Positions 10,680 through 21,959 of a stretch of 64,000 bases of DNA are shown here, one piece after another; within the stretch, counting starts at the first letter, position 1, and each line of letters opens with the position of its first letter. Below the pieces are notes generated by a model that worked only from the letters and a program-made list of their open reading frames with translations, had not been told where the DNA came from and searched no databases. The stretch is from positions 93,830-157,829 of the forward strand of contig JAAEAF010002629.1 in the NCBI GenBank assembly GCA_011037195.1, in the 5' to 3' direction. The position numbers and the translations under genes are program-made. The DNA comes from Triatoma infestans (taxonomy: Eukaryota > Arthropoda > Insecta > Hemiptera > Reduviidae).

Positions 10680-12215
10680 GATACTATCTAAATGAAATAA
10701 GAACTTTGTGCATTTATTTTATTGAGTTATGTTGCCCCACCAATCCTACATAAACACAGATCATTTTTTCGTGCTTTGGTAATCTAAGCACATGTTAAAT
10801 TTTAGCAATTTAAGCACACGTTAAGCACAAATTAAATTTTCTCTTACAACGGTATAAGAAAGTAATAAATTAATGAAATGACGACGACACCACCTTTCAC
10901 TTCCCACTTCAAACTTGGACTTAATGTTACTTAAACTTTCGAACCTTAATAAATAAAAACTCCAAATTTTGCAGTAATTAATTATAAAGACAATGATTAG
11001 CTGATACGTTTATAACTAAAAAAATGGTATTTTGATTTGATAAAGTTATCGAATTTCGGTGAAATCTTTTCATTAGAGGTAATATATTTCTTAAATTAGA
11101 ATAACGGGGGATAGCTAAGATAGGAGGCAGCAAGGAATGTAACAATTTTTAGACGATAGATTGTAGTAATTTAAAATAGAAAAGATGTAATTAATTTTTG
11201 TATTTGATTTGGTTATTTAACTATGAAATTAATTATTAGGAAGATTGAAAAATAAAATAAAGTGAAATTAACTGTACTTCTTTTTCATTCATAAAATAAT
11301 TCATTTCGTCAAAATTATTTGATAGAAATAAAATACCATGTCAATAGTAGAAATTTTTATTACCTATAATTATTTTTATCTATATAATCATCACTGGCCC
11401 AGATATATTCTTTCTCTTTGGATTCTTAACTTTGTCTAAGTATATACAAGAACATATCATTTCTACTTTGCTACCTTTGATGTGAGATTCAAGTTCAAAT
11501 GAAGAACTTTAATATTATATAAATATATAAATTTCTATAAAGTATAAACGATGAGTGTGATAAGAAAACATTCTGATAGATTATAAAATCCCAAAACGTG
11601 TATTTTTAATCTTAAAAATTGTTAAGATTAAAAGAAAGGATAGTAGTTATATTTAAAAATATTTTCTAAAGTATTTTATCTTTAAAAATATCTTCGACTA
11701 AAAAAAAAACTAAAAACAAAATAAACTACCTTGATTTCTAAGTCCTAATGCGTATTTAAAGAATAAAAAATGCAACGCTCACACAATTACCTGACCTAAA
11801 TTATCAATTTTATAGATAACAGCAGACCCATATATTTTTTAAATATATGCACAATAAAAGAAAAAGCTGAATTTAGATTACCTATATTAAAATTATTACT
11901 AGTGAGCGATTTTTTATATTATTTCAACTATTAACATAATCTGTAACCTTCCCTCACAGAATAACCCTTCCAAGGACGCTATAATGGTTATTAAATCCTT
12001 GTTAACAGTGCAAGTTTGTTTAGTAGATAATTTATATATTTTCAGGGTTATAAACCGGTTAATAATGATGAAGTATGTTACGGCTATTATTTATTTAAAT
12101 TACGAATTTTAAAGAAAGAAATTACTTTCATATTAATTATATGAATTTTATAATAAATTAATAAAATTTTAAATTAAAAGTTAAATAAAAAACCATAATG
12201 AAAAGCAATATCAAG
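10680..12215. other. Unassigned AT-rich intron sequence
   Basis: No shared repeat landmark or exon seen. Confidence 0.4.
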
Positions 12216-12226
12216 AAAATGATCTA

Positions 12227-12464
12227 GGGAAGGGAATAGCTAAATGGTTAGCGTACTGGACTCCCACGCGGAGGACCCGGGTTCGAGTCCAGCTGTGCTG
12301 CCCTTAGATTTATTTCTTCCTAGAGGCCTCTACAGCTCATTGTTCGGTGATGGACAGCGTAGTCTGTAACGAGAGAACACTGTCCGGAGGCCGGCAATGC
12401 ACTGAGATGGCTTCGGGCGCCATTGACCATAGATGTTGACGCGCCTTGAATTAAAAAAAAAAAA
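12227..12464 (+). repeat. tRNA-derived SINE, full-length copy with target duplication
   Basis: Box A region gggaatagctaaatggttag, box B gggttcgagtcc, body with cttcctagaggcctctacag and the inverted repeat GGACAGCG...CACTGTCC, 3' tail gccattgaccatagatgttg and an A-rich end. aaatgatct at 12217-12225 recurs at 12474-12482 as a target-site duplication, which fixes both ends of the element. Confidence 0.9.
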
Positions 12465-12509
12465 CAAAGAAGGAAATGATCTCTTTATTTCTGCAGAAAA
12501 TTATTATTA

Positions 12510-12726
12510 TTTTTTTAATTTGAAGCGACTCAACATCTGTACGGTCATTGGCACCCGGAATCAACTCATCTGAGAGTGCTATCAGCCTCGGGGCTGTGAA
12601 CCACAGAAAACACTACCTATCACCGCCGAATAGTGTAGAGGCTCTTAGAAGAGAAAATCTAAGAGTTGCATGCTAGAGACTCGAACTCGGGTTCAGCTTA
12701 CTACCACTGAGGCAAATTCCTTTTCC
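12510..12726 (-). repeat. tRNA-derived SINE, inverted beside the previous copy
   Basis: Minus-strand copy with tail tttgaagcgactcaacatct at its left, body gaggctcttagaagag and decayed box B at right (actcgaactcgggttc). With the plus copy at 12227-12464 it forms a tail-to-tail inverted pair separated by about 45 bases. Confidence 0.85.
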
Positions 12727-12978
12727 AGAGGCAAAAGGTAGCGCTTTTAAAAACAAAAGAAATACATCGCAATTTCTCGATAGAATACTGAATTAATATC
12801 TTTCACAATTATTTGGAAGGTGAACAAAAATTTTATGAAGTAAGAGAACATACTGAAATATTAATCCCATAATTGATGACGAATTAAGAGATGAAAATGA
12901 TTTAAAAAAATTAGACAATTCAGTTTATCCTGAAACATTTTAGAATTGTAACTTCAATTAATAATAAAAAAAAAAAAA

Positions 12979-13970
12979 TCTGGTGTGAAACACTCACACA
13001 ACTTTCTCTTACTCGTGTTCTCAAAATTACAATTGACAAATGATATAGTTTGTGTACCAAATATAACGAAATTCGTTGAAAACTGACAAAACTTTTCAGT
13101 AAATGCGCACTTCCGGCTTACTAATTTTCTTAAAACTTGGAAATCTATTTATTTCTAATTCATTTTGTTTGGATAATAGAATTATATAATCAACTATGAT
13201 ACCGCTTTAGAGGAACTGTAACCCCCCCAAAATACCATTAAATGAATTTTCCCAGAGAAATGTTTTTAATAAAAGATGTAGATCTTTACATGTTTAGTTT
13301 ATATATGAAGTTTCAAGAAAATCGTCGGATCAGTTTTTGAGAAAATCGTGAAAAAGTGAAAAAAATCATTTAGTAAAGTGTTAAAACAAACGCACTTCCA
13401 GTGATCCGATTTTTTCCAAACTCGAAATTTTAACAACATATTTAATTCNNNNNNNNNNNNNNNNNNNNNNNNNNNNNNNNNNNNNNNNNNNNNNNNNNNN
13501 NNNNNNNNNNNNNNNNNNNNNNNNNNNNNNNNNNNNNNNNNNNNNNNNNNNNNNNNNNNNNNNNNNNNNNNNNNNNNNNNNNNNNNNNNNNNNNNNNNNN
13601 NNNNNNNNNNNNNNNNNNNNNNNNNNNNNNNNNNNNNNNNNNNNNNNNNNNNNNNNNNNNNNNNNNNNNNNNNNNNNNNNNNNNNNNNNNNNNNNNNNNN
13701 NNNNNNNNNNNNNNNNNNNNNNNNNNNNNNNNNNNNNNNNNNNNNNNNNNNNNNNNNNNNNNNNNNNNNNNNNNNNNNNNNNNNNNNNNNNNNNNNNNNN
13801 NNNNNNNNNNNNNNNNNNNNNNNNNNNNNNNNNNNNNTACACACAGACCATTTGTTAAAAACCACTTTTTTGGATTCAGTGGACCTCAAAACGGATATTT
13901 CCGGTGAAAACTCGATATCGAAAATTTGACACGATTACAATACTTCCTCTTACTAGGAGTAAGAGAAAGT
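12979..13970 (+). mobile_element. H element copy 2 (best-preserved ends), interrupted by a gap
   Basis: Head: TCTGGTGTGAAACACTCACA then CAACTTTCTCTTAC, containing the palindrome GTGTGA-aacac-TCACAC. Tail: acgattacaatacttcctct then tactaggagtaagagaaagt, a stem-loop. The head's ACTTTCTCTTAC equals the left arm of the tail hairpin. Internal landmarks: tcttaaaacttgg, atgaattttcccagagaaat, gagaaaatcgtgaaaaa. The centre is lost in the run of N. No open frame. Confidence 0.85.
13449..13837. other. Assembly gap (389 N)
   Basis: Undetermined bases in the middle of H element copy 2. The right edge resumes in a CA-type repeat (tacacacagacc), so the gap probably covers the microsatellite core or extra internal tandem units. 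Confidence 0.99.
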
Positions 13971-13972
13971 AA

Positions 13973-14610
13973 AATTTGGTGTGAAACACACGACTTTCTT
14001 TATTAGTACTTTAAATAATGGAAGTAATTGGCTGAAGAAAGAATATTGTATACAAAATACGCAATAATGTATAGAAACGTGTAATGTAAAACGGCATTTA
14101 TGGTATTCAATATTTCCTTGTAATTTGGAATTCTAGCTATGCTTCTAATTGTAGATTATTACTATATAGGTGATAAAACCATACATTGTAACGACGAGGT
14201 ACTTGAGAGAAAAGCATATCGCTACTGTTCCCCCACCACTAGAACTCCTAAAAATAATTTTCCCAAGAAAATAGTTTAAATAAAAGTGATAGGTATTTAT
14301 GTGAGTAGATATATATACGAGTTAAAAGAAATTCGTTGGAGACGTTTTCGAGAAAATTGCGAAAAACTGAAAAAAAAAAAAAATCATTTAGTGAAGTCGC
14401 ATTTCAGGTTGTTGGATTTTGCCCAAAACCTAGAGAGAGTGAGGTGAGTGAGTGGTGAGCGAGAGAGAGAGAGAGAGAGAGTGAGAGAGATTTGCTAAAA
14501 AAAAAACATTTTTCTTGTATCTAGGATTTAACTATTCCTGTGAAAACTCAATTTTAAAAATGTGACACGATCGAATTGCAGTATTTCCTAAAACACGAAA
14601 TTTTGGAAGA
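13973..14610 (+). mobile_element. H element copy 3, head-to-tail after copy 2
   Basis: Head tttggtgtgaaacacacgac starts 3 bases after the tail hairpin of copy 2. Internal ttcgttggagacgttttcga, a (GA)n core at 14459-14485 and tail-proximal gtgaaaactcaattttaaaa follow. The terminal hairpin is eroded (cagtatttcctaaaac). Confidence 0.75.
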
Positions 14611-14658
14611 TGGAAATTTCATAACATAAATTTCAATTATAGCAATAGGTATACAAAG

Positions 14659-14660
<2 letters not shown>

Positions 14661-14689
<29 letters not shown>
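14661..14689. repeat. (TA)n microsatellite
   Basis: About 14 TA units, just after H copy 3. Confidence 0.9.
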
Positions 14690-14801
14690 CCAAAGAGATG
14701 CAGAATGTTCACAATCACATAAGGATAAGGGAAGTTGATAAGATATAAGATCATCCAAAAGCTCAATAAGGGATTAATATCCTTTCATACTCCTATTTTT
14801 G

Positions 14802-16127
14802 AATAGTAAACAGTTATAGATATCTAGGAATATTACTCACACCAAGTCTTTCTTTAACTAAACACTTTGAAGATAGGATTGCAAAAGCAAAATTTGGCTT
14901 GAACACAGTGTGGAATAGTTTTATAAGTAATAAAAATGTACCATATTCGGCTAAATTAAAATTTTATTATTCCGCACTAAGGTCAATATTGTTTTATGCA
15001 GCACAAATTTGGGGCGGGTGCGAATATCGAGAGGTAAACAAATTTCAATTGTATTTTCTCAAAAGAATGTTTGGTTTACCATTCAATACACCAACTTATT
15101 TCTTATATATAGAAACTGATCTTAACTCCCCATATTTGCACACGCTACAACTGCATCAAGATTATATCTTAAAAACGCTTGCATTGCCCGATAACAGGTA
15201 TCCGAAAATTATAACAAAAGAAATTATAAGCAAGAAAACCTTTTGGTATAACAATCTTTTAAAACTAATAGAACACTGTGGAATGCAAATCGAAACAAAT
15301 AATTTAACCTTAGACAATATTGATATGTGGCAAATGGTGTTTGGAAAAGTGCGCTCCAAATTAGAAATAATTAATAAAGAAAATTGTGTTAATAGGGCAA
15401 GAAGTTCTACCTCTGGTCGTTTATATTGTAAATTAAATTATGATTAGATGGTAATAATAAATATCTAAATGACCATTTCCATTTTAATGACATAAAATGG
15501 ATCTTGAAAGCCAGAGGAGGCTTGCTTTATCTCAATAGTGCACCTTCAAGAGAACTCCCACATCGGCTGTGTTCTTTATATAATAAATCTCTACCGGAAG
15601 ACTTGTATCATTTTTTGTCAGTCTGCCCTATATTGAAAGAGTTTCGGCAAGCGTATCTTAATAAAAGCGAATTGACGATGGAAGAAACTCTAAAATATTT
15701 AAATGGTGATCTCCAATGGAGACCGATTATTAATTACTGCAAAGATGCATGGAGGTATAGAAAAGAATTGATATCAGAATTTAATTTCTAAAATCAAGTG
15801 AAATAAATAAAAGTAGCAAACATTGTTATATGGATAATAGTTTTCTATAAAAATAGTTAATAAATAACTTATAAAATAATAATAAGTAGTTAAAAAATAC
15901 GTAGTTAAGTATGATAAATGAATAATAAATTGTAATGGTATCATAAGGTACAAACAACAACCCCGCTGATGGTCTCAGACCTAGCGTACGTCTTTATTTT
16001 GTTTAGTCTATTATTTTAACAAGTATTTTTTATTTATTATTTATATTAAAGGTAATTTATAATTTTTGTGATTGTTTACTTTTTGTTATTATAAAAGGAA
16101 AATAAAGACTTTATCTATCTATCTATC
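14802..16127 (+). mobile_element. 5'-truncated LINE (Jockey-like), RT C-terminus, with target duplication and TCTA tail
   Basis: An open frame from 14803 reads YRYLGILLTPSLSLTKHFED, the conserved end of a non-LTR reverse transcriptase, through RSILFYAAQIWGG and FLKRMFGLP to 15447; after a small frameshift near 15446 it resumes as NDIKWILKARGG and ends with LPEDLYHFLSVCPILKEF, a Cys/His tail motif, stopping at 15791. The 3' UTR ends in aataaagactttatctatct with repeated TCTA. The 14-bp sequence tactcctatttttg flanks it at 14788-14801 and 16128-16141, an exact target-site duplication. One frameshift and perfect duplication suggest a young insertion. Confidence 0.92.
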
Positions 16128-16412
16128 TACTCCTATTTTTGCGCCTTGGCTTCTCCAAATGTCAATAAGGAAACAGTCTAGTCATTTCTTTAGGACCTTC
16201 TATGCAACGGAACTAGCTATTTCTTGACATCTTTGGAAGTATCCATCCTAGCAACAAGAAGAACCCAGTATATCCTGAGTACTTTCACAATAAGCCTGCA
16301 GCGAGTAAGTGATGCATGTAATTTCATTGATTTAGCGACCCCACAGGCAAACCCATTTACAACTCAGCAATATCAATAATAACAATAATCTTTATAAAGG
16401 ACCTTATAAAGA

Positions 16413-16570
16413 GGGAAGGGATTAGTGTGGTAGTAAAGCAGATGGACTGCCACGCGGATATCCTGGGTTCTACTTCAGACAGCGGTGCTTCTCGCTCCAA
16501 GAGCGTCAACGATTCGGTGACGGACGCTATTAGCTGAAAAACGAGAGGTCCACAGATTTTGTCGTGACTT
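16413..16570 (+). repeat. tRNA-derived SINE, diverged copy
   Basis: gggaagggattagtgtggta and gactgccacgcggatatcct match the tRNA part; the body (gattcggtgacggacgctat) keeps only part of the family consensus and the 3' end differs. Confidence 0.6.
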
Positions 16571-16599
16571 AAGAAAATGAAAATAAAAAAATCAAAATA

Positions 16600-17680
16600 T
16601 ATAAATTCCTAAACTTTTCCCCAACACTGCATCATGAAAAGGTAAGCACATGTTAATCACCATATTCCCAAACTTACATGAATACTCAGTGAGGTATATA
16701 TAAAAATTTACGGTAGACCATTAAAAAATAAAAAAGATGAGTAAGTAAAAAATGGAGTGCCTCCTTATCTAGAGAAATGATAAAACAAATATTATTTAAT
16801 GTACTTTAAATTAAATATACACAACAAACGCTACAAACCTATATAATAAATTTTACAACGGTAGTCCGGTATCATAATAATAACCACAAACAACACAAGA
16901 TAACAAGAGTTATTTTTGTAAACGGTAGACCGTTATCTTTTAATGAATGAAATATACTGAATTGCATTTTTATAATAATTATGGTTATTTATTTTGATTT
17001 TGAATTTCATTCATAAAATTATAAGAAAGAATTATATGTATACGTGTGGGTTAATTAAAAGTGGGTTAATAAAATTTCAATTAGTTAAAGAATCTTATTA
17101 ATGATATAATGTCCGATCGCTAGATTTATTATATTATTTTTATAACAGGGTGGTAATCCTATCATCTTATCCAATGTTAATTCTTTTTAAAATTTTTTCT
17201 TAATTTTTTGTGGCGAATGTATTTGAATTTAGAACTGGGAAGTATGCACCTCAGGATCTCAAATAGTACAAGGTTAAAAGGTTTTATAGTGTAATAATTT
17301 TTGTTAGATTTACTTTTTATTTAGGTTTACGAGAGCCTGCTAGAGGGTGCGTTCTCTAGCTTCTGGGAGTGGAGTGTGACCACTACGTGGGATCACTTTG
17401 CGCGCTGGTTGAGCCCGGGAGGGCACTTCTGCTATGGTCAGGTATTGCACTAACCGCCTTTCCATGGTGGTGACATCCCTCTCTTGTTAAACGATCCTGT
17501 TGCTTGCAACGGGAGATCGGTAAAACCCAAGAGGATATGTAAGGTCTAGAAAGATCCCCCGAAGTACTAGAAGGAAAAGTGGTTGCACGAGAATTTTAGA
17601 TTTACTAAATTATTGCAATAACAGCAAGACAAAGATTCTTGTCAGAAAACTGATGCCCCTTCTTGACGAAGTTACTTATG
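16600..17680. other. Unassigned, with a GC-rich patch at 17320-17560
   Basis: AT-rich sequence plus a patch (gcgttctctagcttctggga ... caacgggagatcgg) whose composition is unlike its neighbours. It is probably a transposon remnant, but no protein motif could be read in it. Confidence 0.35.
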
Positions 17681-17689
17681 GTTTCCCCC

Positions 17690-17803
17690 ATCCAAAGATC
17701 CCCTCAAAAAAGAAATTCCAATTTTGAAGAAATTTGTCAATTTTGTGATTATAATAACAACTATAGTAAGAGAATGTCACGTGAGTGTTTCACACTACTT
17801 TTT
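17690..17803 (-). mobile_element. H element head fragment
   Basis: Ends in agtaagagaatgtcacgtga then gtgtttcacactac, the reverse complement of the family head, followed by a T run. Only about 110 bases are recognisable. Confidence 0.6.
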
Positions 17804-17817
17804 TTATAGTTTTTTTT

Positions 17818-17948
17818 TAATTTAAGGTCATTAGCGCCGGAGACTTCTCAGTGCATTGCCGGCCTCTGGACAGTGTTCTCTCGTTACAGACAACACTGTC
17901 CATCACCAGGATAGTGAGAGCTGTAGAGGCTCCTAGGAAGAAAGAAAT
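17818..17948 (-). repeat. tRNA-derived SINE, body only (GGACAGTG subfamily)
   Basis: Contains ccggcctctggacagtgttc, ctcgttacagacaacactgt, ccatcacc and gaggctcctaggaag. The inverted repeat GGACAGTGTT/AACACTGTCC is perfect. The tRNA promoter half is missing. Confidence 0.85.
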
Positions 17949-18302
17949 CATATATTTTATACTACTTAATAGTTTAACAAATACGGTCATGAAATGCATT
18001 ACAGATATGATATGCGGGTTAAGCATAACTACTACAACAATGGGGGAGAAGTGTATAAAAACAATCAATATTAAACACAATTTGTCCTAATAATTTGTTC
18101 AACGGAGCCAAAAACTTAAATCATTTCATCTTTCTTTCATTTTTCAAAAACTGTAAATATTGCAGTTTTAACTTAAAAAATTTTTAAGTACAATTAGAAT
18201 TACTAACAAAAGTTATCAAACTTAATTTAAATAAGTTAATTTTGTAAAATTCTGTATGGTTCATTTTTTTCCCTCCTTTCTATTAGGGAGAAGAGAAAAT
18301 AC

Positions 18303-19328
18303 GTTGTGTGAAACAACTCACACAACTTTCTCATATTGTAATTCTTATGGTTCTAATTGACACATCTAGAAACTTCGAAATTTCACTAAATATTTAATTA
18401 CCTTATATTTAATAAATTGTTAGGGGAAACCATACTCATGGTAGCATGAAGCCCCACCCCACTTCCTGTATACGCGCATAATAATTTTCCTTGGAAAACG
18501 TATTAAACAGAAATGATTGGATTTTAAATGAGCTATTTGTGTAACAAGTTTAAAAGAAACCTGCTGACTTGGTTAACGAAAAAATTCGCGTAGTATAGGA
18601 AATTCGCACTTTCTGGGACAACTGATTTTCTACGAACATACATTTTTAGCAACATATTTAATTTTCAATATCATTTTATAGCTATAGAAGTGAATATTAC
18701 AGCTAAATGTCACTTAAGTGGGAACTCTAACCCCTTTCCCAGATCACACCAAAAATAATTTTTTTTTTGGGGGGGAGGAGGCAAAAAGTTTGAAACAAAA
18801 ATGATACATCTTTGTATATTAGTTAGTATATCAAATATCACAAATCTTTCTGATATCCGTTCATCGATTTTATTCAAAACTCGCAATTTTAACAGCTTTT
18901 AAGCATTATATGGGTGAGAAAGATTCATGCAATATCCTGAAATGGCAATTTAGGGAGTACCGGCTGAAAAACTCCTCTGTAATGAGTTTCTAGAAAAATG
19001 TTTCAAATAAAAGTGATAATTTTACATGAATGTTGTGACAAACAGTGTAACCCACTCTAATAAAATGATACTTTCGGTTCAGAACTTTTTGACAGCTAAC
19101 TTCCTGTCATATCCTATAGTAATACCCAAACGGAAATACCAAGTTTAGACTTTGTGCGATTTGCCTTTTTTGAACTATGCTGTAAATACATACAAACACA
19201 CACTCAAAGAAAGAAAGACAATTTTCTAAAAAAAACATTTTGACGGACACACACGAAACTCAAAACGACGACACCAAAAGTTGACACCATTACAATACTG
19301 CCACTTATCAGAAGAAGTAAGAGAAAGT
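18303..19328 (+). mobile_element. H element copy 4
   Basis: Head ttgtgtgaaacaactcacac then aactttctc; tail caccattacaatactgccac then aagtaagagaaagta. Internal units repeat tttggaaaac/ttgaaac...aaaagtgat blocks about every 300 bp, and a CA-rich core lies near 19190. Moderately diverged. Confidence 0.75.
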
Positions 19329-19339
19329 AAAAATATTTG

Positions 19340-20339
19340 AAACATAAGTTTCATTAACTACGAGAAGAAAGTGAAAGAGTAGTTTTATTTCTAGTTACAT
19401 AAATACATATTTAATTACTTTATAAAACTACTCAGTAACCGTGTAGATAAAAATTATGCAATGTTCTTGTTAGTAATAATAATAAAAGAAAAAATTGGAA
19501 TTTATTATTTAACACGTTATACGTGCGATTTCATGGCACTTAATTATAATATAATAAACTAGGTGATTATACTGAAATTTTACTTTTGTCATTTTACTGA
19601 AAATCACAAAAGTTTTTATGGGAAAATTATAATTAAAACGAGGCAAAGACCGCAATATGGGTCAGTCGGCAATAAAGTAGAACTCACCCTATTTCAAGTT
19701 GTTCGTATAAATGAAGAAGAACTATAGTCCCAAAAAATATTATGCTACATTCCAACGGAAAAGAGTGAAGAAGAATCCAAGGGAAAAGAAACTGTTGATG
19801 GACTTATCTATAAAGATTTACATACATCCGCATATACATCACCTAACACAAAACAGCAGAAAGGCTCGGACCACCATAAAAACGAGGTATATTTTCTACT
19901 GAAAATATATACTATCTTCAACGTTCAAGAAGGCAACACTCTGGCAGCTCAAGTTTGTCTAGCCGCCCCGCTCTTTTATTCAACCTTACGCTATTCTTTC
20001 TCTTGTTAATTGTAGAATCCTGACATACCTCTATTCTAATCAATATACCAGTGATTCGTGAATGTAATTTAATTTTCTAACTGTAATACCCCCACAAAAT
20101 TCCCACTACAAAACCCAAGTTTCAATTCTCTGAAACCTATTATTGGTCGGAGATTGAGAAGCCTGGAGCGGGCCCTATAAAAGAACCTTTAGACTGCAAC
20201 TCAATATGGCATTTTGCAGCGAAATTATATGTTTCAAAATTTGGGGCTTATTTAATTTATTCATTTACATTAATTATTATTTGTCTGTGGGGAGGGACCA
20301 ATGCTATCCAAAGCCCTTCTGGGCCCATATAGCTACCCC
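19340..20339. other. Unassigned; possible LTR-like promoter near 20171
   Basis: Mostly AT-rich. A TATA-like cctataaaagaacc lies at 20174-20187, after a patch with Cs (aatacccccacaaaattccc). No transcribed gene or LTR pair is recognisable. Confidence 0.3.
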
Positions 20340-20452
20340 TAAAGTTCGGAGCCTTCTCAATGCACTGCCGGCCTCCGGACAGTGAGCTGTAAGAGGCTCC
20401 TAGGAAGAAAAAATCAAAGGGCAGCAGCGGGACTCGATCCAGGGATTGCAGC
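20340..20452 (-). repeat. tRNA-derived SINE with deletion in the body
   Basis: gccttctcaatgcactgccg, gcctccggacagtgagctgt and gaggctcctaggaagaaaaa are family sequence. The segment between the hairpin arms is deleted (ggacagtg joins directly to agctgt). Decayed box B gactcgatcc at right. Confidence 0.8.
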
Positions 20453-20459
20453 ATATTCA

Positions 20460-21650
20460 TTTACATTGTGACAATTTTTTAAAACTATAAAGAAAATTAA
20501 TAAAAGCTATTATTTCTGAGATACTTATGAAACAATGCATAATGATATTTTTTCCCCCAATCGTAGTTACTATTTCTAAAAATTTACAATAGCATAGAAA
20601 TAAATATATTATTTTAGTCTTGTTATTATTAAAATTACTAAAACTAATATTATTAGATTTGAGATTTATGTTTTTATCTTTATAGTTATATTGATAGTTT
20701 GTTTAGTTTGTTTTTATAGTTGATGGCCTCTAAAATGTATAATAATATCTGCTTTTACGATTATTTGTTTGTAAATATCTGTGGCAGGAACTAAATCATC
20801 ACTATTACACCTCTGATTAACAATAAATTTGCCACGTCTAAACTGATAGTTTTTTTTTGCTTCTTTCTTTCTTTAGCTAAATAATTGGGGGTCTCACTGA
20901 ACTACGTAGACTCAGGATTTCTTACACTATCATTAATCCTGAGAAATGATCTCCTGGTGACATGGATTATTCTCATCATTATATTTGGTTTGCACTATTT
21001 GATATAATGAAAATTAAATATGAAGATTGGTAAAAGTTTGTAACAAATACTGAATAACATAACTGAGGCTGTTCCAGAGATTTTAAATCGAAACAATGTA
21101 AACATATTATGACAATTCAATTATAATCAAAAAAACACCAATCTTAAACAGCGACAAGTTTAATAGCTCCCTGAACAGATTTGGTGTCTATATAGTCTGT
21201 GCTCATCAAATGTAATTGGTACACATGATTATTCACTCATTCTAATTGCTAATGCTATAAATAACTAACTTAAAACTTTTATAAAAACAATAAATATTTA
21301 TTAAACGACTAATAGCACAAAATATTGTAACCAATAGTTATATGTGGTGAAATTGAATAGTACAAGAATCAATGTTTATGAAGAAGTGGTTAAATAAAAG
21401 CTACAGACTTATAAATGTTTGTAATATATACGTTCAAAAAATTTCAAGCCGAATTGAAGCTGTTGTAGCAGTTCGCAAAATAAATAAATAAAATAAAGCA
21501 ACTCTAACAACAGAATTGGGTTTATTTAAGTTTGAGCGGAGACGTTAAATTTCATTCTGAACAAAAAGTCCAGATGAATTATTAATGAACATTAAGGTAG
21601 AATTTTGTTTTTATGATATATTTCAGAGGATTTATTTAAAACTGTTGTTA
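20460..21650. other. Unassigned AT-rich sequence
   Basis: No repeat landmark or exon found. Confidence 0.4.
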
Positions 21651-21654
21651 TATG

Positions 21655-21835
21655 GTTGTGGTTCCGCAGACTTGGAAAGCATCAAAGATATTTACCGTGT
21701 TGATAGCCTCCTGCTTTATTTTAAAAATAACCAAAAAAATAAACTTCTTATCGCACTGTTTTATTAAGATATCCTGATGATAGGCGAACGCCCAAAACTG
21801 GTCAATGACCATTAATATGAACCAGAAGCTATCAC
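21655..21835 (+). repeat. Family-A palindromic repeat with hammerhead-like motif (diverged copy)
   Basis: Starts ttccgcagacttggaaagca, as the copy at 36092, and holds atcctgatgataggcgaacg, cccaaaactggtcaatgacc at 21771-21810. The arms (agatatttaccgtgttgata and its partner near 21818-21838) pair imperfectly. The GAAA of the core has become AAAA and stem I is weakened, so this copy would not be active. Confidence 0.6.
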
Positions 21836-21882
21836 TAAAAATATCTCTGAGACGTGTATAACTTTTAATTATTTGATTTGGT

Positions 21883-21886
<4 letters not shown>

Positions 21887-21947
<61 letters not shown>
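21887..21947. repeat. (AT)n microsatellite, about 60 bases
   Basis: Near-perfect AT repeat, self-complementary. Confidence 0.95.
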
Positions 21948-21951
<4 letters not shown>

Positions 21952-21959
21952 TAATGAAA

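Noticed and set aside
12227..12300. A tRNA gene on the plus strand (box A and box B present)
   Set aside because: No acceptor stem closes and the same sequence continues into a SINE body with an A-rich tail and target duplication.
13299..13889. Long minus-strand open frame of 196 codons
   Set aside because: Most of it is the run of N, which contains no stop codon; the real flanks are H element sequence.
20171..20187. TATA box of a gene (cctataaaagaacc)
   Set aside because: No downstream coding exon or transcript signal; more likely part of an old LTR or chance.
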